Of a DNA stretch of 64,000 nucleotides, positions 9,542-18,074 are shown in pieces (within the stretch, counting starts at the first letter, position 1; each line of letters opens with the position of its first letter). Made by a program: the position numbers and the translations under genes. The stretch comes from Haladaptatus salinisoli (GTDB lineage: Archaea > Halobacteriota > Halobacteria > Halobacteriales > Haladaptataceae). Below the pieces are notes generated by a model. It worked only from the letters and a program-made list of their open reading frames with translations, made no database searches and was not told where the DNA came from. The stretch lies in contig NZ_CP085329.1 in NCBI RefSeq assembly GCF_020614375.1, positions 124,001 through 188,000 of the forward strand. Direction: 5' to 3'.

Positions 9542-10732
9542 ATGGGAACTAGTAACACTTTTTGGTGGCTCTCCCAAGCGCTCGAACGCTACGAGTCGGG
9601 GCGGGCGGAGATACAGCGCGTCGAGGCCACTCGACCCGACGACCCTCGGTCGAACGGGGAACTACGAGCGACCGTCGACATCGCCGTTCCGCTGTGTGCG
9701 ACGCTGACCGGCGATTCGGCGGACGATCTCTCGCCGACGGCCGCGACGATTCGAGAGGACGGTGGTTTACGAGTCGACTTCCCGCCGTCGTCTCTCCCGA
9801 CGGCGAACCGAATCGAAAACGAACGAGTGTCGGTCGAAGAAGCGGACAGCGTGCGCGTCGAGGGCGGGACGATTCTGGTGACGTCCATCGTGACCGTCGA
9901 CCCCGACGGTGGGACGGAACGACCGGCGGACGCCGAGGAGAAAAACGCGGTACGGCAACCCCGCGAGAACGCTTCGGAGGCGGCCGGAGATGCTGAATCG
10001 AGTGCGGAGACGGTCGAGGAATCCGCGGACGAACAAAACGGCGAAACGTCCCCGAAGTCCGCGCGTTCCCCGGCAGTCGGGAACGAACCGAACCGCGAGG
10101 ACGAGTTCGATGCGGTGCGATCCGAGGGGCTCCCGCCGTTCGAAGATACGGACTACCTTCGACGGATCTACGAAGCGTGCGATACCTTCATCGAGATGGC
10201 CGACGTGATCGAGATGGACGTCTCGGCGGAGACCGTGCGCCGTTACATGACCGAAGCGGGCGTCCACGAACCGGCTACGTACAACACCGTGTCGAGTTCC
10301 GATGGCGATAGCGCACCGTCGCCGGAACGGGACGAAAGTGCTGCCGCGACGGCGCGAGGCGAAGACGGTACCGAGGGTTCGAACGGAGATTCCGAGTCGG
10401 CTACCGTCGACCGGCGGTCGGACGAACCGGCGGAGGGTTGGGATTCGGACGACCCCGTGGAAGACGTCGAAAATCAGCCGCTCATCGCCGACGGAATCGG
10501 ACTCCCAGACGGGGTGACTCTCGATCGTCTCGCCGACGCGGTCGAGTCTTCGATAACGATCCACGAAGTTACGCGAGAACTGGACATCGGCCGGGACGAA
10601 GCCCGCCAACTGCTGGAGCGGCTAAATCTGCTAGATCTCGTCCTCACGAGGGTGTGGAAGGAGGACAGTTCCGAAGTATCCAGAAACGAAATCGCCGATC
10701 GAATCCGCCAGAGCGTGACCAGCGGTTCGTAG
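9542..10732 (+). CDS. Unknown haloarchaeal protein with C-terminal HTH-like segments
   Basis: A 396-aa acidic protein. The start at 9542 lies downstream of a strong TATA box; the longer frame from 9305 begins before it and is rejected. Residues 1-130 look like a folded domain (GTSNTFWWLSQALERYESG to TSIVTVDP). Residues about 135-200 and 250-310 are low-complexity, rich in Glu, Ser and Asp. Two helical modules, DYLRRIYEACDTFIEMAD with SAETVRRYM, and VTLDRLADAVESSITIHEV with DIGRDEARQLLERL, resemble HTH or winged-helix units. I do not recognise the family. A DNA-binding regulator controlled by the upstream palindrome is an inference. Confidence 0.75.
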   Translation: MGTSNTFWWLSQALERYESGRAEIQRVEATRPDDPRSNGELRATVDIAVPLCATLTGDSADDLSPTAATIREDGGLRVDFPPSSLPTANRIENERVSVEEADSVRVEGGTILVTSIVTVDPDGGTERPADAEEKNAVRQPRENASEAAGDAESSAETVEESADEQNGETSPKSARSPAVGNEPNREDEFDAVRSEGLPPFEDTDYLRRIYEACDTFIEMADVIEMDVSAETVRRYMTEAGVHEPATYNTVSSSDGDSAPSPERDESAAATARGEDGTEGSNGDSESATVDRRSDEPAEGWDSDDPVEDVENQPLIADGIGLPDGVTLDRLADAVESSITIHEVTRELDIGRDEARQLLERLNLLDLVLTRVWKEDSSEVSRNEIADRIRQSVTSGS

Positions 10733-11091
10733 CGCGCCCCCGTCCTATCGGCGCACTTCCGAAACGAGAAGGTGACGGCCGCCGTCCTACGAAGGCCCGG
10801 ACCCGACGAATCCCGCGGTACAATTCCCAGGCCGACGCGCTGAATTCGATCGCGCGAGCCTCGGTTCACGACGAACTTTTTCGTACTGGCTCGACGGGGA
10901 GACTCGAGAAACGTCGAAGCGGACGACCGGAAGCGTTGCGTGTTCGACCATCCGTCACCGCCGATTCCGCTCGCTCTCGACACTCGATGCGTCGCCGTGG
11001 AGCGGAGTCGCCGGTATCGGACATTTTCCGGAAGAGGTGGCGGTCGGGAAAGTGAACGATCTTCGGTCGTTTCCGCTCGCGACGCCCTGAT

Positions 11092-11122
11092 GTTACGGAA
11101 TTAATTACTCGACATCCGTAAC
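11092..11122. repeat. Inverted repeat GTTACGGA-N15-TCCGTAAC
   Basis: Perfect 8-bp arms at 11092-11099 and 11115-11122 enclose an AT-rich centre. It could be a regulator site or a hairpin; no adjacent gene explains it. Confidence 0.5.
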
Positions 11123-11657
11123 CGCCCGCTGCGCTCCGAGATAAAATACGAGATAGGTGAACTTCTAACAACCGAGTGGAGGATCGCACACTACGTCTCT
11201 CAGCGCCGTGGCGGCGCTTTCACCCGTTTCGAACCGCTCGAAGCTCCCGTTCGTGGCGGCGAGTTTCGGCGGTCGACCGGGACGCGCCGCCGACCGCATC
11301 ACGCATCCGCTTTCTTTCGGGCTGACGGCGTCGTTCGTAAAGGATCCCTCGGCAGGACCCCCACCGATGGATCACTCCCTATCGCTGCATCTCGCTCGAA
11401 CATCGACTCCGACCGTAACCCGATTTATCACCCGAACGTCCACGCCGTCACGGACACGCCGCCGTTCGTTCGTCGAACCGTTCACCGGGTCGACACCACG
11501 AAGCGCGGCAAAATAGAGTAATTAATTTTGTAACAATAGTCTGGAATTTCCGAGACGACGAACTCGGTATCGACCAGTTCGAGCGAGACGCCGCCTCGCA
11601 GTTACCGGTTCGATAGCCGATGCGGTCGACGTTCCGCTTCGAACCCTTCGATCACCA

Positions 11658-11849
11658 TTACAGAGGTAGTCCTGTAACCCTGCTTCAACGGAGACGGTAA
11701 TTTCGCACCGAGAAGGACGAAAGCGAGTGGCGGGGGCGACTCGGAGGTCGGCCCGGGACGCAACCGACCGTGTCGACGGATTTCGGTACCGTCGCGGCGG
11801 AATCGGTGAATGCGCTCTGACGAACAGGGTTACAGATATAGGTTTGTAA
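11658..11849. repeat. Two TTACA-N10-TGTAA dyads, 172 bp apart
   Basis: The first dyad spans 11658-11677 and the second 11830-11849, with identical half-sites and identical 10-nt spacing. They lie just beyond the 3' end of the IclR gene. Equal geometry twice in 200 bp suggests binding sites for one dimeric protein. Confidence 0.45.
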
Positions 11850-11965
11850 AGAGAAGCGGTCGGAACTCGAGGAAGAGGACCCGGTAGCGTTGGTGCGACC
11901 GAGAGGGAAATCGAATTCGCGCAACCGGACGGTCGTTCGGCGATTACGAACGGAATGGACCGTAA

Positions 11966-12730
11966 TTAGGAGAACTTCGCGTTGATTTCGATGACGTTCG
12001 CCGAGCGCTTCACGTTGTTCGGCAGTTCCTCCTCGAATCGCTTGCCGTCCATTCGGCTCGATGGCCCGGAGATGCTCACCGCGCCGAGTACGCCACCGTC
12101 GGTGCCCTTCACCGGCGCGGCGATGCACCGAAGCCCTTCGATTTTCTCCTCGTTGTCGACGGCGTACCCTCGCTCTCGAACCCTCTCCAGGTCGGCGAAC
12201 AACTTCTCGCGCTCGGTGATGGTCGCCGCCGTGTACGCGGGGAGGCCGTGACGGTCGACGATTTCCTCGACTCGAGAGCGCGGCATGTGAGCGAGCATCG
12301 CCTTGCCGAGCGAAATGCAGTGGAGGTTCTCCCGTTTGCCGACCGTCGACGCGGTTTGAACCGCCTTCTCACCGTGGGCCTTGTAAATGTACACCGCGCG
12401 CCCGTGCTCTTCCGTCGCGAACTGCGCGAGTTCGCCGGTCTCCGCCGCGAGGTCGTCGAGTTCGTCCTGAACCACGTCGTAGATCCCGAGGCGCTCCTGA
12501 ACGAACTGCCCGAAGTCCATGTACCTGAGGCTTAACCGATACGCCTCGCCGTCCTTCACGACGTACTCGTTTTCGAGCAGCGTTGCGAGGTGGCTGTGAA
12601 CCGTCCCCTTCGAGCGGTGGAGGTCGTCGGCGATGTCCGTAATCTTCCCCCCTTCGTTTTCTCGGAGGTACTCCACGATATCGAGGGTCGTTTGAACCGC
12701 CTTTACCGTTCGGCCTGTTTCGCGCGACAT
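11966..12730 (-). CDS. IclR family transcriptional regulator
   Basis: A 254-aa regulator. The N-terminal winged helix (residues about 8-70) includes KITDIADDLHRSKGTVHSHLATL. The rest is the IclR effector-binding domain (QTASTVGKRENLHCISLGKAML, GLRCIAAPVKG). Haloarchaeal IclR proteins often control sugar catabolism by sensing a pathway intermediate. It is divergent from the MmsA-like dehydrogenase gene. The shared 251-bp gap has two copies of a GTTYG-N7-CGAAC dyad, which suggests that it controls both itself and the island downstream. Confidence 0.9.
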   Translation of the reverse strand: MSRETGRTVKAVQTTLDIVEYLRENEGGKITDIADDLHRSKGTVHSHLATLLENEYVVKDGEAYRLSLRYMDFGQFVQERLGIYDVVQDELDDLAAETGELAQFATEEHGRAVYIYKAHGEKAVQTASTVGKRENLHCISLGKAMLAHMPRSRVEEIVDRHGLPAYTAATITEREKLFADLERVRERGYAVDNEEKIEGLRCIAAPVKGTDGGVLGAVSISGPSSRMDGKRFEEELPNNVKRSANVIEINAKFS

Positions 12731-12761
12731 GCGTGAACGTGCTAGCTAATAACACATAATT

Positions 12762-12910
12762 GTTTGCAATCGCCGAACGGGTGGGTGAGAGGGAGCCGAC
12801 CGACCGCGTCCACCGGACGGGGTGTGGAAGGGTGGAATTAACGCGAAGAGGGGTGAGTCGCCCGGAAGGGCAGCAAAATGAACGCGCTTCCCGTTCGCAA
12901 TCGCCGAACG
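12762..12910. promoter_or_regulatory. Two GTTYG-N7-CGAAC sites in the IclR/dehydrogenase divergent promoter region
   Basis: The sequence GTTYGCAATCGCCGAACG occurs at 12762-12779 and 12893-12910 with one mismatch. Each copy is a dyad GTTYG-N7-CGAAC. One lies close to the IclR start and one near the dehydrogenase start, as expected for operators of the divergent pair. Confidence 0.5.
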
Positions 12911-12966
12911 CCCTCGGTTCGATACCGAATCGTCGTTCGAGCGTAACACCTTTGTCCGCCTGCGCA

Positions 12967-12972
12967 GGAGGT
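12967..12972 (+). promoter_or_regulatory. Strong Shine-Dalgarno sequence of the MmsA-like gene
   Basis: GGAGGT ends 9 nt before the ATG at 12982. It is unusual in this window, where most genes look leaderless, and it decides the start against the in-frame ATG at 12760. Confidence 0.6.
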
Positions 12973-12981
12973 ACTACGTGT

Positions 12982-14478
12982 ATGGTTAGCAAACAGGAGC
13001 AGACAGCAGGCGCTGGCTCTCTCCCCGATCCGATCAGGAACTACGTCGGCGGCGAGTGGATCGAGTCCGGGGGAGATGAATCGCACCCCGTCGTTAATCC
13101 GGCCACCAACGACGAACTGGGGGAGGTGCCGTTCTCGACGGGAGAGGACGTCGACCTGGCCGTCCGGGCCGCCGCCGAGGCGTTCGATAACTGGCGTCGA
13201 ACCCCGGCCGTCGACCGCGTCCAGTACCTCTTCGACCTAAAATACGAACTGGAGGACAGACAGGAGGATATCGCGCAGGCGCTCACCCGTGAGCACGGAA
13301 AGACGCTCGCCGAGGCGCGCGGCGAAATCAGGCGCGGCATCGAGAACGTCGAGGTGGCGGCGGGCGTCCCGAACATGCTCCGCGAGCAGTCCGGCCTCGT
13401 GGAGGACGTCGCACGGGACGTGGACGAGTACGCCGTCAGACAGCCGTTGGGGGTGTTCGGCGCGATAACTCCGTTCAACTTCCCGGCGATGATACCGCTG
13501 TGGTTCCTTCCGTACGCCGTCGCGACGGGCAACACCTTCGTCCTCAAACCCAGCGAGAAGGTCCCCCTGAGTTCGCAGCTCATCTACGAGGCCGTCGACG
13601 GCGTCGACTTCCCCGACGGCGTCGTCAACCTCGTCAACGGTTCGGCCGAGACCGTCAACGCGCTCCTCGAACATCCGGACGTCGAGGGAGTCTCGTTCGT
13701 CGGCAGTTCCCACGTCGCCAAGTACGTCTACGAAACCGCCGCCCAACGCGGCAAACGGGTACAGGCGCAGGGCGGGGCGAAGAATTACGCCGTCGTGACC
13801 GAGAGCGCGGAACTGGACGACGCCGTGCCCAACGTTATCGGTTCGGTGTACGGAAACGCCGGGCAGCGTTGTCTCGCGAACGACGTGGTCGTCGGAGTCG
13901 GGGACGTATACGACGACCTCAAGGCGGAACTCGTCGCGGCCACCGAGGATCTCGCGGTCGGCGACGGACTCGACGAGACGACCGACGTCGGGCCGGTCAT
14001 CACGCCGGACTCCCGGGAGCGTATCTTGGACGTCATCGACGAAGCGCTCGACGCGGGTGCGGAGGTGGTCGTCGACGGCCGGAACTACGACCACCCGGAA
14101 CTCGACGGTACCTTCGTCGGTCCCACGCTCCTCGAAGGGGTGACGGCCGACATGGCCATCGCGCAGGACGAGATATTTGGACCGGTTCTCTGTCTCGCGA
14201 AGACCGCCGACTTGGACGAGGCCATCGAGATGGTCAATTCGACGCGGTACGGCAACGCCTCCACCATCTACACGGAGCGCGGAACCGACGCCCGCAAGTA
14301 CCGCTACGAGGTCGACGCGGGCAACATCGGCGTCAACGTCGGCGTCTGTGCGCCGATGGGATTTTTCCACTTCGGCGGGCGCAAGGAGTCGTTCTTCGGG
14401 GACCTCCACGCGCAAGGCGAGGACGCCGTGAACTTCTACACCGACAAGACGATTCAGATAGAACGCTGGTACAGCTAA
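12982..14478 (+). CDS. mmsA: CoA-acylating methylmalonate-semialdehyde dehydrogenase-like aldehyde dehydrogenase
   Basis: A 498-aa NAD-dependent aldehyde dehydrogenase. The catalytic cysteine is C297 in GNAGQRCLAN. GGAKN (264-268) replaces the usual ELGGK-type base region, which is characteristic of MmsA/IolA. These enzymes convert methylmalonate or malonate semialdehyde to propionyl- or acetyl-CoA without a glutamate base. NAD-fold segments ITPFNFPAMIPLWF and VLKPSEKVPLS are present. Known roles are valine, beta-alanine and myo-inositol catabolism. Next to sugar and inositol enzymes an IolA-like role is plausible but not proven. It is divergent from the IclR gene. Confidence 0.85.
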   Translation: MVSKQEQTAGAGSLPDPIRNYVGGEWIESGGDESHPVVNPATNDELGEVPFSTGEDVDLAVRAAAEAFDNWRRTPAVDRVQYLFDLKYELEDRQEDIAQALTREHGKTLAEARGEIRRGIENVEVAAGVPNMLREQSGLVEDVARDVDEYAVRQPLGVFGAITPFNFPAMIPLWFLPYAVATGNTFVLKPSEKVPLSSQLIYEAVDGVDFPDGVVNLVNGSAETVNALLEHPDVEGVSFVGSSHVAKYVYETAAQRGKRVQAQGGAKNYAVVTESAELDDAVPNVIGSVYGNAGQRCLANDVVVGVGDVYDDLKAELVAATEDLAVGDGLDETTDVGPVITPDSRERILDVIDEALDAGAEVVVDGRNYDHPELDGTFVGPTLLEGVTADMAIAQDEIFGPVLCLAKTADLDEAIEMVNSTRYGNASTIYTERGTDARKYRYEVDAGNIGVNVGVCAPMGFFHFGGRKESFFGDLHAQGEDAVNFYTDKTIQIERWYS

Positions 14479-14559
14479 CCGCCGTCGCGTAGTCGTTCGG
14501 AGTCGCCGAACGCCCGCGTCGCTCGCCGTCCCGGTCGAGTCCGGTCGGGAGAATCGAAC

Positions 14560-15360
14560 TCACTCGTTTTCGACGGGTCGGTCGACGGACTCGGTCAACG
14601 CCGCGTCGTACGTCGCCTTCGCGTCGCGCGTCGCGGACGCCAGCGACGCGGTGTCCTTGCCGACGATGAGGTAGTCGAACCCTTGACCGACCCGCATCTC
14701 CACGTCGGCGGGGTCGATGACGAGCGTTCCGACTGGCGTGTCGGTCGTTTGGCCTGCCGAGACCACCCGGTCGATGGCGGAAGCGAGCCGCTCGGACTCC
14801 CACTCGGCGAACACGCCGAGCGATCCCGAGAGGTCGGCGGGGCCGACGAACAGGGCGTCGACCCCGTCGACGGACGCGATGTCCCCGACGTTCTCGAGTC
14901 CTCGCTCCGTCTCTATCTGGACGACGGTGAGGACGGAACCGTTCGCGCTTTTGACGTAATCCTCGAAGTTCAGTCCGTAGTTCGCCGCCCGGCCGCCGGC
15001 GATACCGCGACTACCTTGCGGCGGGTATCGGGTCGCATCGACCAACGTTCGCGCCTCCTCGGCCGTCTCTATCATCGGTACCATAACGCCCTGAACGCCG
15101 AGGTCGAGGACGCGCTTCAAACGCACCGGGTCGTTCCACGGCACTCGCACCACCGTTTCGGTTCGACCGTCGGTCGCGTCGACCGCACGCACCATGTTTT
15201 CGACCGTCTCCAGGTGCATCGACGTGTGTTCCGTGTCGATGAGGACGAACTCGAGGTCGAGCGAGGCGCACACTTCGGCCACGGCGGGGTGGCCGATGGA
15301 GAGCCAGGTTCCGGTCGGGTCGGTACGTTCTTCGAGTGAACGCTTCAAGTGATTCGACAT
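14560..15360 (-). CDS. HpcH/HpaI family aldolase
   Basis: A 266-aa class II aldolase of the HpcH/HpaI TIM-barrel family, which cleaves 2-keto-3-deoxy acids such as 2-keto-3-deoxyglucarate or -rhamnonate to pyruvate plus an aldehyde. Visible motifs are IDTEHTSM near residue 43, the PQGSRG loop around 114-119, the metal-site Glu in VQIETERG and the Asp in LFVGPADLSGSLG. Situated among sugar dehydrogenase and dehydratase genes, it could supply the final cleavage step. It is convergent with the MmsA-like gene and divergent from the Gfo/Idh gene. Confidence 0.87.
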   Translation of the reverse strand: MSNHLKRSLEERTDPTGTWLSIGHPAVAEVCASLDLEFVLIDTEHTSMHLETVENMVRAVDATDGRTETVVRVPWNDPVRLKRVLDLGVQGVMVPMIETAEEARTLVDATRYPPQGSRGIAGGRAANYGLNFEDYVKSANGSVLTVVQIETERGLENVGDIASVDGVDALFVGPADLSGSLGVFAEWESERLASAIDRVVSAGQTTDTPVGTLVIDPADVEMRVGQGFDYLIVGKDTASLASATRDAKATYDAALTESVDRPVENE

Positions 15361-15650
15361 GGTTGTTATAGTGGGGGAGTAGAGAGACGAGGGAGGGCTG
15401 ATTTCGTCTCCCCGTCGGAAGCGGTCGAACGGCGTCTCTCCGTGCCTCTAGCCGCAGTCGGTTCTGCGCTCATTGTACGAACGTTCGTGGTAATGGCGCA
15501 CCGCTATAAAAATTTGAGGGTCGGGTGTCTCCGGGAAACCTCCGGCCATCGGCCCGGTAGCGGTAACCGGCGTCCGTCGCCGCGATGACCGGGCCCCCCG
15601 ACCGTAAGCACCGGAAACTATAACAGTCCCTGCTAAAGTGGGTTTTTGTG
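15361..15650. promoter_or_regulatory. Divergent promoter region with perfect palindrome ACGAACGTTCGT
   Basis: A perfect 12-bp palindrome lies at 15477-15488, followed by an AT-rich TATAAAAATTT at 15502-15512. A TATAA at 15619-15623 is 28-32 nt upstream of the Gfo/Idh start at 15651. The palindrome is made of CGAAC and GTTCG, the half-sites seen in the IclR intergenic dyads but in everted order. Confidence 0.45.
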
Positions 15651-16733
15651 ATGCGATTCGCTATCGTGGGATGTGGCACCATCGCCCAAGTGATGCACAT
15701 TCCGTACGTGACGGAACTCCCCGAGATAGAACTCTACGCGCTGAGCGACCCCGCCGAGGACCGCGTCGAGATACTCGCAGACCGGTACAACGTCCAGCAC
15801 GGGTTCGCGTCCGTCGAAGAACTCCTCGCCGGCGTCGGCGAGGAGTTGGACGCGGTCATCGTGTTGACGCCGCCGCACACCCACGCGGACGTGGTGGAGC
15901 AGACGCTCGGCGCGGGCATCCACACGCTCGTCGAAAAACCGCTCACCGTCTCCCCGGAGGACGCGGATCGGATGGTCGAAATCGCGGAGGCGTCCGATGC
16001 GACGTCGATGGTCGCGTACATGAAACGGTACGACCCCTCTTACGAACGGGCGCAGGAGGAACTCGCGGCGGTGGAGGATATCGACCTCGTGACGGCGTAC
16101 GACGTCGATCCCGACCACGTGCGCATCCTCGACGAAGTGTACGACATCGTCGGCGGTACGCTCCCCGACCAGTTCGTCGAGGAGAGCGCGGCCAAGCGTC
16201 ACGCGGACGCCCTCTCGGCTATCGGCACGGACGACGACGCGCTCGCCGACGACTACGACTGGCACCTCGAACACGTTTGTCACGACGTGAACGCACTGCG
16301 AGGGCTGTTCGGCGACGTCGAGCGAATCGACCACGTCGACGTGTTCGCGGACGGCCGGTACGCCACCGCCCACCTCGTCTACGAGGGCGGGGTTCGATGC
16401 ATCCTCGACTCCGGCCTCTCGGAGCGCAAGTGGTTCGAGCAGTTCATCCGCGTCGACGCGCCCGACCGGATGGTGAACGTCGAGTTCTCCAACCCGTTCA
16501 TCAAGAACACGCCCACGGAGCTGACGGTCAAGCGAGGAATCGAAGAACTGGAGGAGCGCACGCACGTCGCCTCGTACGACGAAGCGTTCAAGCGCGAGGT
16601 GAAACACTTCGTCCGTTGCACCCGGGGCGAAGCCGAAGTGCGCACGACGTTCGCGGAAGCGCGCGACGACGTTCGTCTGATCGCCGACCTGTTTCGAACC
16701 TACGAGGGCGCCGTTACGCTGGGCGGCTACTGA
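15651..16733 (+). CDS. Gfo/Idh/MocA family NAD(P)-dependent oxidoreductase
   Basis: A 360-aa sugar or polyol dehydrogenase. The Rossmann motif is IVGCGTIAQ at the N-terminus. The family lysine motif appears as LVEKPLTVSPEDAD, and the central AYMKRYDP and HDVNALRG segments are typical of inositol and aldose dehydrogenases in this superfamily. The ATG at 15651 fits a TATAA about 30 nt upstream; the GTG three bases earlier is less likely. It is followed after 39 nt by an enolase-superfamily dehydratase, probably as one transcript. Substrate is not identifiable; an inositol 2-dehydrogenase is one option. Confidence 0.88.
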   Translation: MRFAIVGCGTIAQVMHIPYVTELPEIELYALSDPAEDRVEILADRYNVQHGFASVEELLAGVGEELDAVIVLTPPHTHADVVEQTLGAGIHTLVEKPLTVSPEDADRMVEIAEASDATSMVAYMKRYDPSYERAQEELAAVEDIDLVTAYDVDPDHVRILDEVYDIVGGTLPDQFVEESAAKRHADALSAIGTDDDALADDYDWHLEHVCHDVNALRGLFGDVERIDHVDVFADGRYATAHLVYEGGVRCILDSGLSERKWFEQFIRVDAPDRMVNVEFSNPFIKNTPTELTVKRGIEELEERTHVASYDEAFKREVKHFVRCTRGEAEVRTTFAEARDDVRLIADLFRTYEGAVTLGGY

Positions 16734-16772
16734 CCCCCGACACTCAAGACCCCACGACGAGAGATAACATAC

Positions 16773-18005
16773 ATGTACGAAGACTTCGCATCCAACCTCG
16801 CAGTAACGATGTGGGCGGACTTCGACGAGACGCCCGACCGCGACGGCTCGACCCCCGAAATCACGGACCTCGATACGGTCGTCATCGACGGAAACTTCCC
16901 GTGGACCATCGTCACCGTCGAAGCCGCCGACGGTACCGTCGGCGTCGGCGAAGCGTACCCGTCGCCGGGCGTCCACGAAATCGTCACCGACTACCTACGC
17001 CCCGTCCTCGTCGGCGAAACGCCGACCGACGTCGAGAGGCTCTATTACCTGATGCGCGAGAGTCTCTCCGGGCGCGGGTCGCAGTGGGGCGTCGGCACGA
17101 TAGCCATCAGTGGCGTCGAAATCGCCCTCTGGGACCTCGCCGGCAAGTTGCTCGACCAGCCGATATGGCAACTACTGGGCGGGAAGATGCGCGACTCGGT
17201 ACAAGTGTACGCGGACTGCCACGCCGGCGAAGCGATGGTCTCCTCCGCCGAGGAGGGACAGGAGGAGTCGACGTACGAGCCGGAGGCGTACGCGCAGGCG
17301 GCCCGGATGGCCGTCGACGACGGCTTCGACGCGGTGAAATTCGACCTCGACGTCCCCTCGGGGCGGACCCTGAACCGCAAATCGCGCCACTTCGACTCGC
17401 CCGAGATAGAGCACAAGCGGCGGATCGTCGAAGCGGTCACCGACGAGGTGGGCGACGACGCGGAGGTCGCGGTGGACCTGCACTGGAACTTCAGCCCCGA
17501 GACGGCCGAGCGACTCTGTCGCGCCATCGAACCGTACGACTTGGCGTGGGTCGAGGACCCGCTTCCGCCGGAGAACACCGACGCGATGCGCGAACTCAAG
17601 CGACGAGTCGACGTGACGCTGTTGACCGGCGAGAACCGCTACGGTCGCCACGGCTTCCGTGACCTCGTCGAGGAACAAGCCGTCGACTTCCTCGCACCCG
17701 ACGTTCCCAAGGTCGGCGGTATCGCCGAGACCAAAAAGATCGCCGACATGGCCGAGACGTACTATCAGGCGGTCGTTCCGCACAACATCGGCAGCCCGGT
17801 CGCGACCGTCGCCACCGCCCACGTCGGTGCCACGGTGCCGAACTTCGTCGCCTTGGAGTACCACGCGCGGGAAGTTCCGTGGTGGGAGGACCTCGTGACG
17901 GGCGACGACCTCATCGTCGACGGCCGCATCGAGGTGCCCGACGGCCCCGGACTCGGTATCGAACTCGACTGGGACGCGGTCGAGGCGCACGAGAAAGTCG
18001 ACTAG
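16773..18005 (+). CDS. Mandelate racemase/muconate lactonizing enzyme family sugar acid dehydratase
   Basis: A 410-aa enolase-superfamily enzyme, likely an aldonate dehydratase. Metal ligands are D235 (VDLHW), E261 (EDPLPP) and E287 (GENRYG). H237 and the general-base H337 (VVPHNIG) are in place, and KFDLD carries the second barrel-strand lysine. The N-terminal capping domain covers about 30-140. It is separated by 39 nt from the preceding dehydrogenase, so oxidation of a sugar followed by dehydration of the acid is the simplest reading. It differs from the DgoD-type enzyme at 43547-44698. Confidence 0.87.
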   Translation: MYEDFASNLAVTMWADFDETPDRDGSTPEITDLDTVVIDGNFPWTIVTVEAADGTVGVGEAYPSPGVHEIVTDYLRPVLVGETPTDVERLYYLMRESLSGRGSQWGVGTIAISGVEIALWDLAGKLLDQPIWQLLGGKMRDSVQVYADCHAGEAMVSSAEEGQEESTYEPEAYAQAARMAVDDGFDAVKFDLDVPSGRTLNRKSRHFDSPEIEHKRRIVEAVTDEVGDDAEVAVDLHWNFSPETAERLCRAIEPYDLAWVEDPLPPENTDAMRELKRRVDVTLLTGENRYGRHGFRDLVEEQAVDFLAPDVPKVGGIAETKKIADMAETYYQAVVPHNIGSPVATVATAHVGATVPNFVALEYHAREVPWWEDLVTGDDLIVDGRIEVPDGPGLGIELDWDAVEAHEKVD

Positions 18006-18040
18006 CGTCCACCTCGTTTTCCCCGCTCGGAGCGATACCG

Positions 18041-18046
18041 TTTTAT
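18041..18046 (+). promoter_or_regulatory. TATA box of the truncated glucose dehydrogenase gene
   Basis: TTTTAT lies 29-34 nt upstream of the ATG at 18075, the spacing of a leaderless haloarchaeal gene. The shortened gene therefore still seems to have its own promoter. Confidence 0.5.
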
Positions 18047-18074
18047 CGGTCGGCCGTGCTCGTTTACTCGAACC

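Larger units (their letters stand above)
10733..11965. other. 1.2-kb region without a supported gene, containing three dyads
   Basis: No frame here has the acidic composition or third-position GC bias of the neighbours; the frames at 10866-11189 and 11208-11516 are Arg/Ser-rich shadows. AT-rich patches occur at 11090-11170, 11510-11540 and 11820-11850. Three inverted repeats (listed separately) are the only structure I see. An unannotated small RNA or a decayed gene is possible. Confidence 0.45.

Noticed and set aside
10866..11516. Two small frames (10866-11189 minus and 11208-11516 plus)
   Set aside because: Basic, Ser/Arg-rich sequences without haloarchaeal composition, promoter or motif.
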